A stretch of 51,095 nucleotides of DNA from Cellulomonas sp. ACRRI (GCF_022346185.1 NZ_JAKRMS010000011.1:1-51095), one strand, 5' to 3'. Shown: positions 41,005 through 49,049, numbered from the stretch's first letter. The notes: generated by a model from the sequence alone, not told the origin. Translations and numbers: made by a program.

Positions 41005-41625
41005 TCAGGCGAGCATCCCGCGCCACACGACGTCGAAGGCGGCCCGGAGCCTCACCTGCGTCTCCGGGTCCTCGAACCGGTCGCCGCGCACCACCACCTG
41101 GTAGTACGCCGCGCCCGCGACCGCGTCGAAGCAGGCCGCCACGTCCAGGTCGGGGCGGAGCACCCCACGCTCCATCCCGGACCGCAGGGCGGTCTCCACG
41201 GGCACGCGGCGGCGCGCGACGTGCGACGTCCAGTACGCCCGCTGCAGCGCCCGGTCGCTCATCACCAGCCGGATCCGCTGGCGGAACCGGGCCTCGGAGT
41301 AGCCGACGGCGGTCACCGTGCCCGGGCCCCCGAACATCGCGCCGAAGACGGTCGCGCGCAGGTCGCCGTCGGCCGGGAGGTCCGGCGGCACGGTGCGACC
41401 GACGTCGAGCGCCGCGGCGATCAGCGTGGTCAGCGAGGGCCAACGCCGGTACAGCGCCGCCCGGCTCACGCCGCTGCGGGCCACCACGCGGGCGACCGTC
41501 ACCTCCTCCTCGGCGTCGATCAGGGCGAGCGTCGCCGCGATGATCTGGCCGTCGAGCTCCTCGTCGCGCGGCCGGCCGGGCGCGCGACGAACCGCACCCT
41601 CGGCCGTCGCGGTGCCGGTCGTCAT
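41005..41625 (-). CDS. TetR-family regulator at end of Phn-like operon
   Basis: Repressor of 206 residues with helix-turn-helix EVTVARVVARSGVSRAALYRR then WPSLTTL. The ATG at 41625 overlaps the phosphatase stop by four bases, so it is the last gene of the phnDCE-phosphatase operon. The palindrome 75 bases beyond its stop suggests that it represses GH30. Control of its own operon is not evident, since no copy of this palindrome was seen upstream of phnD. Confidence 0.88.
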   Translation of the reverse strand: MTTGTATAEGAVRRAPGRPRDEELDGQIIAATLALIDAEEEVTVARVVARSGVSRAALYRRWPSLTTLIAAALDVGRTVPPDLPADGDLRATVFGAMFGGPGTVTAVGYSEARFRQRIRLVMSDRALQRAYWTSHVARRRVPVETALRSGMERGVLRPDLDVAACFDAVAGAAYYQVVVRGDRFEDPETQVRLRAAFDVVWRGMLA

Positions 41626-42371
41626 GCCGCGACGGCCCGGACCCGCAGCCTGGCGGTCGTCTCCGCCCCCAGGCCCGCGGCGCGCAGAGGGGCGAGCGGG
41701 TCGCCGTGCCGCTCGCGCAGCCGCGCGAGCATCCGGCGCATGGCCACCTCCATGGACCCCTCCAGCAGACCCGACGTGCTGGTGAGCGCGTCCAGGTCGA
41801 GCGCGGCGAACATCGCGGCCATCAGCGCGCGCGTGCGCTCCATGATCGCGCGCATGTTCGGCCCCGTCCGGGCGTAGTCCGCCACCACCGCGTCGTCGTC
41901 CGCGCCGAGCGTGAGCAGCAGGGCGGCGGCGAGCACGCCGGTGCGGTCACGTCCGGCGGCGCAGTGGAACGCGGTCGCGCCGGTGGCGCAGGCCATCACC
42001 GTGAGGGCGGTGACGAGCTGCGGGGCGGCGTCCTCGACCAGCCGGACGTACATGTCCCCCATGCCCTCGTGGGTGAACCCGTCCGGCGTCGAGGCGCCGA
42101 CGTCCGCGATCAGCGGGATGTGGTGGTACCCGACGGGGTGGGCGGCGAGCGGCCCGCGGCCGGTGATCGCCACCTCGGCCGGGGACCGGAGGTCGACGAC
42201 GGCGGTGAGCCCCGCGGCGACGAGCGCGTCCGCGTCCCGCGCCGTGATCGTCGACAGGTCGTCGGCGCGGATCGCGACGCCCTGGCGGACCACGCCCCCG
42301 TGGACCGGGATGCCGCCGAGGTCGCGCAGGTTCACCGGTGCGCTGAGGACGAGGTCGGTGGTGGTGGTCAC
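41622..42371 (-). CDS. Tyrosine-phosphatase-superfamily (Cys-based) phosphatase
   Basis: Protein of 249 residues with the P-loop FHCAAGRDRTGV (HCxxGxxR, catalytic Cys near 145), preceded by NLRDLGGIPVHGG and VVDLRSPAEV, the Y_phosphatase3 layout. GTG at 42371 overlaps the phnE stop as GTGA and its own stop overlaps tetR. No signal peptide is seen, so it acts on a cytoplasmic substrate. Position suggests dephosphorylation of the imported phosphate ester and not protein phosphotyrosine signalling, but both remain possible. Confidence 0.88.
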   Translation of the reverse strand: MTTTTDLVLSAPVNLRDLGGIPVHGGVVRQGVAIRADDLSTITARDADALVAAGLTAVVDLRSPAEVAITGRGPLAAHPVGYHHIPLIADVGASTPDGFTHEGMGDMYVRLVEDAAPQLVTALTVMACATGATAFHCAAGRDRTGVLAAALLLTLGADDDAVVADYARTGPNMRAIMERTRALMAAMFAALDLDALTSTSGLLEGSMEVAMRRMLARLRERHGDPLAPLRAAGLGAETTARLRVRAVAA

Positions 42372-43210
42372 GTGATCCTCCTTCGGATCAGGGCGCTGCC
42401 CTGGTCGATCACCGTGACCAGCACGATGATGCAGATGATGATGGCGCTGAGGTGGCCGTAGTCGTACATGCGCATGGCCGTGGTGAGCTCCAGGCCGATG
42501 CCGCCGGCGCCCACCAGCCCGAGGATGGTCGCGCCGCGCACGTTCCCCTCGAACAGCAGGAGCGTGTAGGAGACGAGCAGGGGCGCCGCCTGCGGCAGGA
42601 CGCCGTACTGGATGACCTGCCGCTTCGACGCCCCGACCGCCTGCATGGCGACGATCGGTCCGCGGTCCACGGACTCCATCGCCTCGGCGAAGATCTTGCC
42701 GATGGAGCCGAGCGACCCGAGGGTCATGGCGAGGATGCCCGCGAACGGCCCGAGCCCCACGGCGGAGACGAACATCAGCGCGAACACGAGGTCGGGTACC
42801 GAGCGGATGATGTTCATGACCCAGCGCGCGGGGTAGTAGAGCCAGCGCGGGGCGATGTTCGACGCCGCGGCGAACGCGACCAGCAGGGACAGCACGGCGC
42901 CGAGCACCGTGCCGACGATCGCCATCTGCAGCGTCTCCACGAGCAGCTCGACGATCACGCCGAACTTCGCGAAGCTCGGCGGGAACAGGCGCGACAGGAA
43001 CTCGCCCATGTTCACGGTGCCCTCGCCGAGCTCGACGACGTTGAACTCCGCTCCGCCCATCGACCAGATCAGGACGACGAGCGCGATCGGCAGCCCGACC
43101 AGGAACCGGGCGCGCGGGACGGAGAAGGCACGCTCCAGGCGGGCCCGCTCACCCGGCGGGAGCGCGGGCGGGGCGCTGCGGCGGGCCGGCGCCTCAGAGG
43201 TCGTGGTCAT
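42368..43210 (-). CDS. phnE: Phosphonate/organophosphate-type ABC permease
   Basis: Permease of 280 residues with about six helices. Family hallmarks are YYPARWVMNIIRSVPDLVFALMF, the EAA-like loop AMQAVGASKRQVIQYGVLPQAAP and GLVGAGGIGLEL. The start at 43210 lies 17 bases inside the end of the ATPase gene. It forms the membrane channel with PhnC and PhnD. The substrate class (phosphonate, phosphite or phosphate ester) cannot be set from sequence. Confidence 0.93.
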   Translation of the reverse strand: MTTTSEAPARRSAPPALPPGERARLERAFSVPRARFLVGLPIALVVLIWSMGGAEFNVVELGEGTVNMGEFLSRLFPPSFAKFGVIVELLVETLQMAIVGTVLGAVLSLLVAFAAASNIAPRWLYYPARWVMNIIRSVPDLVFALMFVSAVGLGPFAGILAMTLGSLGSIGKIFAEAMESVDRGPIVAMQAVGASKRQVIQYGVLPQAAPLLVSYTLLLFEGNVRGATILGLVGAGGIGLELTTAMRMYDYGHLSAIIICIIVLVTVIDQGSALIRRRIT

Positions 43211-44006
43211 CGTCGTCCTCCTCCTCGTAGAGCCCGGCGAGCGCCGCGGCGTCCAGCCGGGCGGTCGGCGCGGAGACCAGGACCCGGCCCTGCCGCAGCC
43301 CGACGACGCGGTCGCCGTGCTCCAGCGCCAGGTGCAGCACGTGCAGGCTGACCAGCACCGGGATGCCGTCCTCGGTGGCGATCTGCCGGAGCAGCCGCAG
43401 GACCGAGCCGGCGAGCTTCGGGTCGAGCGACGCCACGGGCTCGTCGGCGAGGATCACCTTCGGCTGCTGCATCAGGGCACGCGCGATGGCGACGCGCTGC
43501 TGCTGGCCGCCCGACAGCGACCGGGCCGGCTCCTCCGCCTTGTGCGCGATGCCCACCCGGTCGAGCAGCTGCAGGGCCCGGACCCGGTGCGCGCTGGAGA
43601 AGCCGCCGACCAGGTTGACCGGCCCGGCGCCGTGCAGCGCGCCGGTGAGCACGTTGGTCAGCACGCTCAGGCGCGGGATCAGGTGGAACTGCTGGAACAC
43701 CTGGCCCACGTCCGACCGCAACGTCCGCAGCCCGCCGCGAGGCAGGTTCGTGACGTCGTGCCCGGCGACCCGCACCGAGCCGCGGCTCACCGGCACGAAC
43801 CCGGTCAGGCTCCGCATCAGCGTCGACTTGCCCGAACCGGACGCGCCGAGGAGCGCCACCATCTCGCCGGGGCGGAGGTCGAGGTCGACCCCGTCCAGCA
43901 CGACGTGCTCGTCGTAGGCGACCCGCAGGTCGCGCACGGTCACCAGGGGGAGCGTCGGCGGCACCGTCGCGGCGGGGACCGTGGTGCCCGCCGCCGCGAG
44001 GGTCAC
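43194..44006 (-). CDS. phnC: Phosphonate-type ABC transporter ATPase
   Basis: ATPase of 270 residues. Walker A is [10 protein letters not shown], the Q-loop region [13 protein letters not shown], the signature [15 protein letters not shown], Walker [14 protein letters not shown], and the H-loop [12 protein letters not shown] 20-residue N-terminal extension and an acidic [10 protein letters not shown] tail are extra. GTG at 44006 overlaps the phnD stop (GTGA), and the end overlaps phnE by 17 bases. It energises uptake through PhnE. Confidence 0.94.
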   Translation of the reverse strand: MTLAAAGTTVPAATVPPTLPLVTVRDLRVAYDEHVVLDGVDLDLRPGEMVALLGASGSGKSTLMRSLTGFVPVSRGSVRVAGHDVTNLPRGGLRTLRSDVGQVFQQFHLIPRLSVLTNVLTGALHGAGPVNLVGGFSSAHRVRALQLLDRVGIAHKAEEPARSLSGGQQQRVAIARALMQQPKVILADEPVASLDPKLAGSVLRLLRQIATEDGIPVLVSLHVLHLALEHGDRVVGLRQGRVLVSAPTARLDAAALAGLYEEEDDDDHDL

Positions 44007-44911
44007 TCGAGGTCCTCGAGCTCGACGCCGGCGACGGCGGCGATCTCGGCGAACGACGCGAAGGCACCGGGCTCCGGGGCGATGGTCACGTCCAGGCCCG
44101 CGAACGTGCCGTAGGCGCCGAGGGCCTCGGCGTTCTCCGCGGAGAACACCCGCGGGAGCGCCTCCTGGAGCAGAGCGCGGGTCTCGTCGTCGAGCGACTG
44201 GCGCGCCAGCACCGTGCCCATGATCTCCATCGCCGGGCTCTCGCCGACGGCACGCCACTCGCCGTCGGCGAACGGGAACACCGGCGCGCCCATCTCGGTC
44301 AGGACGACCGCGGTGCAGGCGGCGTCGACCTGGCCCTGCTGCAGGGCGGCGAAGCTCCCCTCGTGGCCGCCGGAGAAGACCGCCTCGTAGTCCGAGCCCT
44401 GCTCCAGGCCCGCCTCGTGCAGCATGTACACCGGCATGAAGTAGCCCGAGCTCGACGCCTGGTCGGCGAACGCGACCGTCGCGCCCTCGAGGTCCGCGAC
44501 CGTCTGGATCGGCGAGTCCTCCAGCACCACGCAGGTGGACACGGGGTCGTCGCTGCCCTCCCAGGCCAGCAGCGCGTCCACCTCGCCGGTGTTGACCGCC
44601 AGCGCGGACGGGAAGCCGCTCATGATGCCGATGTCGACGTGGTCGGCACGGATCGCCTCGACGACGCTGAGGTAGTCGGGGACGTCGGTGACCTCGACCT
44701 CGCGGCCGGTCTCCGCCTCGAGCAGGTCGACGAGCGCCTCGACCGGGTTGACCTGGGTCGGGTCGTCGGAGACGGGCAGGGTGGCGATGGTGATCGGGGA
44801 GTCGGGCGCGCCGGTCGCGGTGGCCGCGTCGGCGGACGGCGACTGGCACGCGGCCAGGGCGAGAGCGGTGATGCCGAGCATGCCCATCGCGGGGAGCGGG
44901 TAGCGGCGCAT
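44003..44911 (-). CDS. phnD: PhnD-like phosph(on)ate-binding lipoprotein
   Basis: Solute-binding lipoprotein of 302 residues with lipobox ALAAC. The mature domain has the PhnD order: ITIATLPVSDDPT, EVTDVPDYLSVVEAIRADHVDIG, FADQASSSGYFMPVYML (the Ser/Tyr-rich anion site) and FSGGHEGSFAALQQGQVDAA. AAAGG lies seven bases before ATG at 44911. It is the first gene of a five-gene run with overlapping ends. An inverted repeat (44927-44959) sits just upstream. Confidence 0.93.
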   Translation of the reverse strand: MRRYPLPAMGMLGITALALAACQSPSADAATATGAPDSPITIATLPVSDDPTQVNPVEALVDLLEAETGREVEVTDVPDYLSVVEAIRADHVDIGIMSGFPSALAVNTGEVDALLAWEGSDDPVSTCVVLEDSPIQTVADLEGATVAFADQASSSGYFMPVYMLHEAGLEQGSDYEAVFSGGHEGSFAALQQGQVDAACTAVVLTEMGAPVFPFADGEWRAVGESPAMEIMGTVLARQSLDDETRALLQEALPRVFSAENAEALGAYGTFAGLDVTIAPEPGAFASFAEIAAVAGVELEDLE

Positions 44912-44926
44912 CGGGGGACCTTTCGA

Positions 44927-44959
44927 GGAGTACGGGACTTCCGAGATCGGTCGTACTCC
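44927..44959. promoter_or_regulatory. Inverted repeat upstream of phnD
   Basis: GGAGTACG (44927-44934) and CGTACTCC (44952-44959) are exact 8-bp arms 17 bases apart, ending 16 bases before the phnD start. It could be an operator or an untranslated-region hairpin controlling the Phn-like operon. No clear -10 decides which. Confidence 0.5.
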
Positions 44960-45109
44960 AACTCGACGAGGTGGCCGGGAATTACGAGACCGCCGGACCG
45001 CGAACCGAACATCGGGTGAACGGTCGTGTCATCGGCGTCGACCGGGCGGTCGACCGTGCCGGGCACACCCTCGGGCACGACCACCGAGCGACCCACCACG
45101 CTCAGACAC

Positions 45110-45147
45110 GACGAAACCCCCGCCGGGGACCCGGCGGGGGTTTCGTC
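45110..45147 (-). terminator. Strong terminator after tRNA-Ser
   Basis: Exact 18-bp arms (45110-45127 and 45130-45147) around a two-base loop, with a GGGGG-TTT stretch on the minus strand inside the stem. It starts 33 bases past the tRNA CCA end and separates it from the phnD promoter. It is the most classical intrinsic terminator here, though T-runs lie within the stem. Confidence 0.85.
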
Positions 45148-45179
45148 ACTCAGGAGGTCCTGGTGAGGGGACTTCCTGC

Positions 45180-45269
45180 TGGCGGTAGCGGTGGGATTTG
45201 AACCCACGGTGGACTTTCACCCACACACGCTTTCGAGGCGTGCTCCTTAGGCCGCTCGGACACGCTACC
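45180..45269 (-). tRNA. tRNA-Ser (anticodon CGA)
   Basis: Acceptor GGTAGCG pairs with CGCTACC. The D-arm, anticodon stem CACGC/GCGTG with loop CTCGAAA (anticodon CGA at 45235-45233), a long variable arm and T-arm GTGGG-TTCAAAT-CCCAC are all present. Discriminator G and an encoded CCA (45182-45180) follow. It reads UCG. A -10-like TACTGT (45285-45280) lies upstream and divergent from the sirtuin promoter. Confidence 0.97.
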
Positions 45270-45333
45270 TCGGGCCAGAACAGTACCGGATGCGAGGCAG
45301 AACCTCCGCATCGGGAGTCGTACGGTGGTGCAC

Positions 45334-46230
45334 GTGACACCCCCGCGCCTGCCGATCCCGCTCCACGACGCCGTCCGGCCGAACCCGGGGACCGTCGACG
45401 ACGCGGTCCGGCTGCTCCGCGGCAGCCGCCTCACGGTGCTCACCGGGGCCGGCCTGTCGACCGACTCCGGCATCCCCGACTACCGCAGCCCGGACTCCCC
45501 ACCGCGGAACCCCATGACGTACCAGCAGTTCGTCGGCGACGAGGGGTTCCGCCGGCACTACTGGGCGCGCAACCACGTCGGCTGGCGGTACGTGCACCGC
45601 ACGCACCCGAACGCCGGGCACCGCGCGCTGGCGTCGATGGAGGCGCACGGGGTCGTGCTCGGCGTCATCACGCAGAACGTCGACCTGCTGCACGAGCAGG
45701 CGGGCTCCCGCCGCGTGATCGACCTGCACGGCCGGTACGACCGGGTGATCTGCCTGCGGTGCCACCGGACCGTGACGCGCGCCGAGCTCGCCGAGCGGCT
45801 GGAGGCGGCCAACCCCGGCTTCGCCGAGTCGGTCGGTGCGGTCGGCGACGTGGAGATCGCACCCGACGCGGACGCCGTCATCGAGCAGACCTCGCACTTC
45901 CGGGTCGTCGACTGCTGGCTGCCCGACCCCGACGGCGGCGACGGCCCGTGCGGCGGGATGCTGAAGCCGGACATCGTCTACTTCGGCGAGACGGTGCCCG
46001 GGCCCCGGGTGGCGGAGGCGTACGCACTGGTCGACGAGGCGGACGCGCTGCTCGTGGCGGGGTCGTCGCTGACGGTCCAGTCCGGGCTGCGGTTCGTGCG
46101 GCACGCGGCCGAGGAGGGCAAGCCGGTCGTGATCCTCAACCGCGGCGCAACCCGCGGGGACCCGCTGGCGACGCTGACCCTGGACGCGGGAGCGTCGGAG
46201 ACGCTGACGGAGCTGGCCGACCGGCTCTGA
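45334..46230 (+). CDS. Sir2-family NAD-dependent deacylase
   Basis: Sirtuin of 298 residues using NAD to remove acyl groups from lysine. Motifs: LTGAGLSTDSGIPDYR (about 36-51), TQNVD, catalytic His132 in DLHGRYDR, zinc cysteines 140, 143, 194 and 206 (with an expanded loop of about 50 residues between the pairs), and GSSL. GTG at 45334 is chosen because TACGGT (45321-45326) lies seven bases before it; an earlier GTG would fall inside that box. It is cytoplasmic and divergent from tRNA-Ser. Confidence 0.93.
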   Translation: MTPPRLPIPLHDAVRPNPGTVDDAVRLLRGSRLTVLTGAGLSTDSGIPDYRSPDSPPRNPMTYQQFVGDEGFRRHYWARNHVGWRYVHRTHPNAGHRALASMEAHGVVLGVITQNVDLLHEQAGSRRVIDLHGRYDRVICLRCHRTVTRAELAERLEAANPGFAESVGAVGDVEIAPDADAVIEQTSHFRVVDCWLPDPDGGDGPCGGMLKPDIVYFGETVPGPRVAEAYALVDEADALLVAGSSLTVQSGLRFVRHAAEEGKPVVILNRGATRGDPLATLTLDAGASETLTELADRL

Positions 46231-46251
46231 GGGCGGCCGGGCGGTCGGCTC

Positions 46252-46845
46252 TCACCGGCCGGCGCACCACGTGACGCAGGCCGGACCCCGGCAGCGCGAG
46301 CAGTTCGGCACTCCGCCCAGCGCGTCCAGGCGCCGTACGTCCCGGTGGACCGCGTACACCTCCCAGGCCGCCGCCAGCACCAGGACCACGACGACCGCCG
46401 CCGAGACCAGGTAGCGCAGCCCCGTGTTGGACTCCCGATCGAAGCCCAGCCATTGCTGGGAGATCGAGAGCCAGCTCGGGTGCGCGACGTCGAACGCATC
46501 GTGCGCCGCCGTCGCCAGGCTGAACCAGACCAGCGCCAGCGCCGGCTGACCCGCCAGCGCCCCCCACAGCCACCCGCGGCGCTCTCCCGAACGCGGCCAC
46601 CGCGCCATGCATGCCGGAGCAACTCCCCAGACCGCGGACACCGCGATCGCCACCACTCCGAGCTGCCACCCGGCGTGCCGGTTGGACACCGAGCCGTGCG
46701 GGTCCCGGGGTAGCAGGAGAGCCAGGGACATGACCAGGACGAAGAGCGGAAGGCCGGTCACGCCTGAGCGCACCTGGGACCGCCGGCGGGCGCGGAGCCG
46801 TTCGGACTCCGCCAGCAGCGCGTTCCGCCCCGCCTCACCGCTCAC
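46252..46845 (-). CDS. Four-helix membrane protein, candidate immunity protein
   Basis: Protein of 197 residues with a basic N-terminus (ESERLRARRRSQVRSG), four hydrophobic helices (about 30-46, 62-82, 93-112, 140-162) and a Cys-rich cytoplasmic tail (NCSRCRGPACVTWC). The positive-inside pattern puts both ends inside. GTG at 46845 overlaps the end of the paralogous upstream gene by 11 bases. The two paralogues follow a secreted protein of unknown function on the same strand. No known family recognised; the immunity role is inference from arrangement. Confidence 0.72.
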   Translation of the reverse strand: MSGEAGRNALLAESERLRARRRSQVRSGVTGLPLFVLVMSLALLLPRDPHGSVSNRHAGWQLGVVAIAVSAVWGVAPACMARWPRSGERRGWLWGALAGQPALALVWFSLATAAHDAFDVAHPSWLSISQQWLGFDRESNTGLRYLVSAAVVVVLVLAAAWEVYAVHRDVRRLDALGGVPNCSRCRGPACVTWCAGR

Positions 46846-47474
46846 AGTCGCACCACGTCAGGCAGGTCACGCCAGGGCGGCGCGGGCAGTCCGGCACTCC
46901 GCCGAGCGCCTCCAGGCGCCGCACGTCCCGCTCGACCGCGACCACCTCCCACACGAGGGCCGCGACCAGCAGCACGACGACGCCCGCCGCCACCAGGTAG
47001 CGCAGCCCGGTGTTGGTCTGCGGGTCGAACCCCAGCCAGTGCTGCAGGTTCGAGGTCCAGCTCGGGTGCGCATCGTCGAACGCGTCGTACGCCGCCATCG
47101 CCACCGCGAACCAGACCGCCGCCAGCACCGACTGACCCGCCAGCGCCCCCCCAGAGCCACCCGCGCCGCTCCCCCGAACGCACCCACCGCGCCATGCAGA
47201 TCGGAGCGACCCCCCAGACCACGAACACCGCGATCACCACCACCCCGAGCTGCGACCCGACGGACCGGTTGGCCGGCGAACCGTGCGGGTCCCGGGGCAG
47301 CAGGGCGTGCAGAGACACGACCAGGACGAACAGCGGCAGGCCGGTCACGGCCGAGCGCACCCGGGCCCGCGCACGCGCGCGCAACCGCTCCGACTCGGCG
47401 AGCAGCCGGCTCCACCCCGCCAGGTCGGGCGCAGGCTGCTCACGCGGCCCGCGCCCGACCCCCTCGTGCGGCAT
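46835..47474 (-). pseudogene. Paralogous four-helix membrane protein, frameshifted
   Basis: Reads MPHEGVGRG and then matches its downstream neighbour closely (LLAESERLRAR, TGLPLFVLV, GERRGWLWG). It then loses frame at a run of seven C (47146-47152 on the plus strand), where the intact paralogue has six (46560-46565). The remaining half continues in another frame (VLAAVWFAVAMAAYDAFDDAHPSW to LTWCDCER) ending at 46835. Removing one C gives about 212 residues. It is either a real recent mutation, a switchable tract or a sequencing error. Confidence 0.72.
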
Positions 47475-47493
47475 CAGCGCACGACCGCCGGAG

Positions 47494-48714
47494 TCAGTCC
47501 ATGCCGATCGACCGCAGGTACCGCAGCGTCACCCGGCTCGTCGCCGTGAGCAGCAGGCCCGCGACGGCGGCCTGGTTGATGACGTCCTTCATCGCCAGGG
47601 TCGCGATCGACACCCCCGCAAGGGCGATCGCCACGGCCACCCCGCCAGTGGAGCCGGCTGCCGCTACCGCGGTCGCGAGCAGGACGCCGACGACCGCCTT
47701 ACCGATCTCGTCGCGGTAGTCGCCGACGTTCAACCCCTCCTCGATCCGGTTGACGATCACCTCCGGGCTGTCGCCGGCCTTCCACGCGTCCTTCAGACGC
47801 TGCAGAGCGGCGCTGTGGTCGACCACCTGCCACAAGTCCCACCACTCTTCGGCGCCTCGAGCGATTCGCTCCACCACCTGCTTCGACCCCTGGAACACCT
47901 CGCGGATGCTCGCGGGCGCCTTCGCGATGCTCGCCATCGCAAACCCCGCGTCGCTCAGGTCCTTGCCGAGTTGTGCGTTCGGACCCACCTGGAGGAACCG
48001 CTCGAAGACCAGCCGGTCCTCCTCGGTCAGCCACGAGGCGTACCGGTTCGCGTGCGAGTTGTAGTCGACCGGGTACAGCGCCGGGTCCTGCGGCAGGTCC
48101 ACGTAGTGCGACAGGTACATGGAGACCGTCTCGGAGCCGATGTCCCGGGCGTTGCGGTCCCGCCGGGAGTTCAGCTCCGCCATGTCGTAGGCGTGCGCCA
48201 GCCACTCCGCCTGCAGGTCGCGGACGGCGTCGTCGGCACCCGTGGCCGAGGCCGAGCCGGACGGCACCGGCTCCGCCAGCGGGCCGACCGGCAGGCCACT
48301 GCCCCACAGCACGCCCTCGCCGAGCATCGGCGGGCCGACGACCATGCCGCCCGGCCCCGGGTCGGGCTCCGGGTCCGGGTCGGGCTCCAGGTCCGGGTCG
48401 GGCTCCGGGTCCGGGTCGGGCTCCGGATCCGGGTCGGGCTCCGGCTCGCCGCCCAACCCGTCGAGCAGCTCCTCGAGCTCGGCCAGGAACTCCGGGCCAC
48501 GGTCCTCGAGGTCGGCGAAGTCGGCGAACGACAGGCCGAGCGAGCCCAGGGCCCGCTCGGCCTCGTTCACCTCGGCGACCATCTCGGCCAGCGCGACCTC
48601 GGGCACCGGCTCGGGGGCGGTGCGGACCGGGGCGGCCTGCGCGGTCCCCACGGTCGTCAGCGCCATCGTCGCCGCGGTCAGCAGACCCACGGTCGTGCGT
48701 GCGGTGCGTCGCAT
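47494..48714 (-). CDS. Secreted protein of unknown function with Pro-Asp repeat and hydrophobic C-terminus
   Basis: Protein of 406 residues. A Sec signal peptide (about 1-28, TVGTAQAA before APVRT), a helical segment, a (EPDPDP)n linker (about 89-119), a Gly/Pro-rich stretch, then a charged helical domain (about 155-330) and a hydrophobic C-terminus with two helices (AVVGVLLATAVAAAGSTGG and VAIALAGVSIATLAM). GAGGA precedes ATG at 48714, and TAGCCT (48787-48782) is a candidate -10. The order of secretion signal, linker and hydrophobic hairpin recalls pore-forming bacteriocins, and two paralogous membrane proteins follow. No homologous family is recognised. Confidence 0.75.
   Translation of the reverse strand: MRRTARTTVGLLTAATMALTTVGTAQAAPVRTAPEPVPEVALAEMVAEVNEAERALGSLGLSFADFADLEDRGPEFLAELEELLDGLGGEPEPDPDPEPDPDPEPDPDLEPDPDPEPDPGPGGMVVGPPMLGEGVLWGSGLPVGPLAEPVPSGSASATGADDAVRDLQAEWLAHAYDMAELNSRRDRNARDIGSETVSMYLSHYVDLPQDPALYPVDYNSHANRYASWLTEEDRLVFERFLQVGPNAQLGKDLSDAGFAMASIAKAPASIREVFQGSKQVVERIARGAEEWWDLWQVVDHSAALQRLKDAWKAGDSPEVIVNRIEEGLNVGDYRDEIGKAVVGVLLATAVAAAGSTGGVAVAIALAGVSIATLAMKDVINQAAVAGLLLTATSRVTLRYLRSIGMD
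48359..48448. repeat. Five 18-bp coding tandem repeats
   Basis: Five units of the form GGGTCGGGCTCCGGGTCC (48359-48448), the second, fourth and fifth with one or a few changes. On the minus strand they encode Glu-Pro-Asp-Pro-Asp-Pro in the secreted protein. Repeats of this type change copy number readily, altering linker length. Confidence 0.85.
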
Positions 48715-49013
48715 GAGCGTCCTCACTCGTTCGTCCGGTAACGGCGGCTGACGACCCCCGGGTCGGGGTGACGCGGCTCGCAGGCTAGGGGTGAACCGGG
48801 GCCCCTCATCTCCACCCCGAACCGCCACGCGTCCGCACGAAGGCACGCTTTGAGCACCCCGCGCACCCGAGGAGCCGGGCACCCGGAAGCCGCCGCGCGA
48901 CCGTCGCCGACCGAGGCGCCAGGAGCACGGCCCTCCGGAGGCGGACGACCGCGCTCCGTGCCACGCTCCGGACATATCGCCCGTGCGGTGAAGTCGCGGG
49001 CGGCGCCGGAGCC

Positions 49014-49042
49014 TTGCGGCGGCCGGACCCGACACCTATAGT
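49014..49042 (+). promoter_or_regulatory. Promoter of the second sugar ABC operon
   Basis: TTGCGG (49014-49019), a 17-base spacer and TATAGT (49037-49042) form a good primary-sigma promoter. Transcription should start near 49049, leaving a leader of about 80 bases before the permease start. Confidence 0.75.
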
Positions 49043-49049
49043 CACGGCA

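Noticed and set aside
45325-45333. GTG at 45325 as the sirtuin start
   Set aside because: It lies inside the TACGGT -10 box; GTG 45334 has the standard leaderless spacing.
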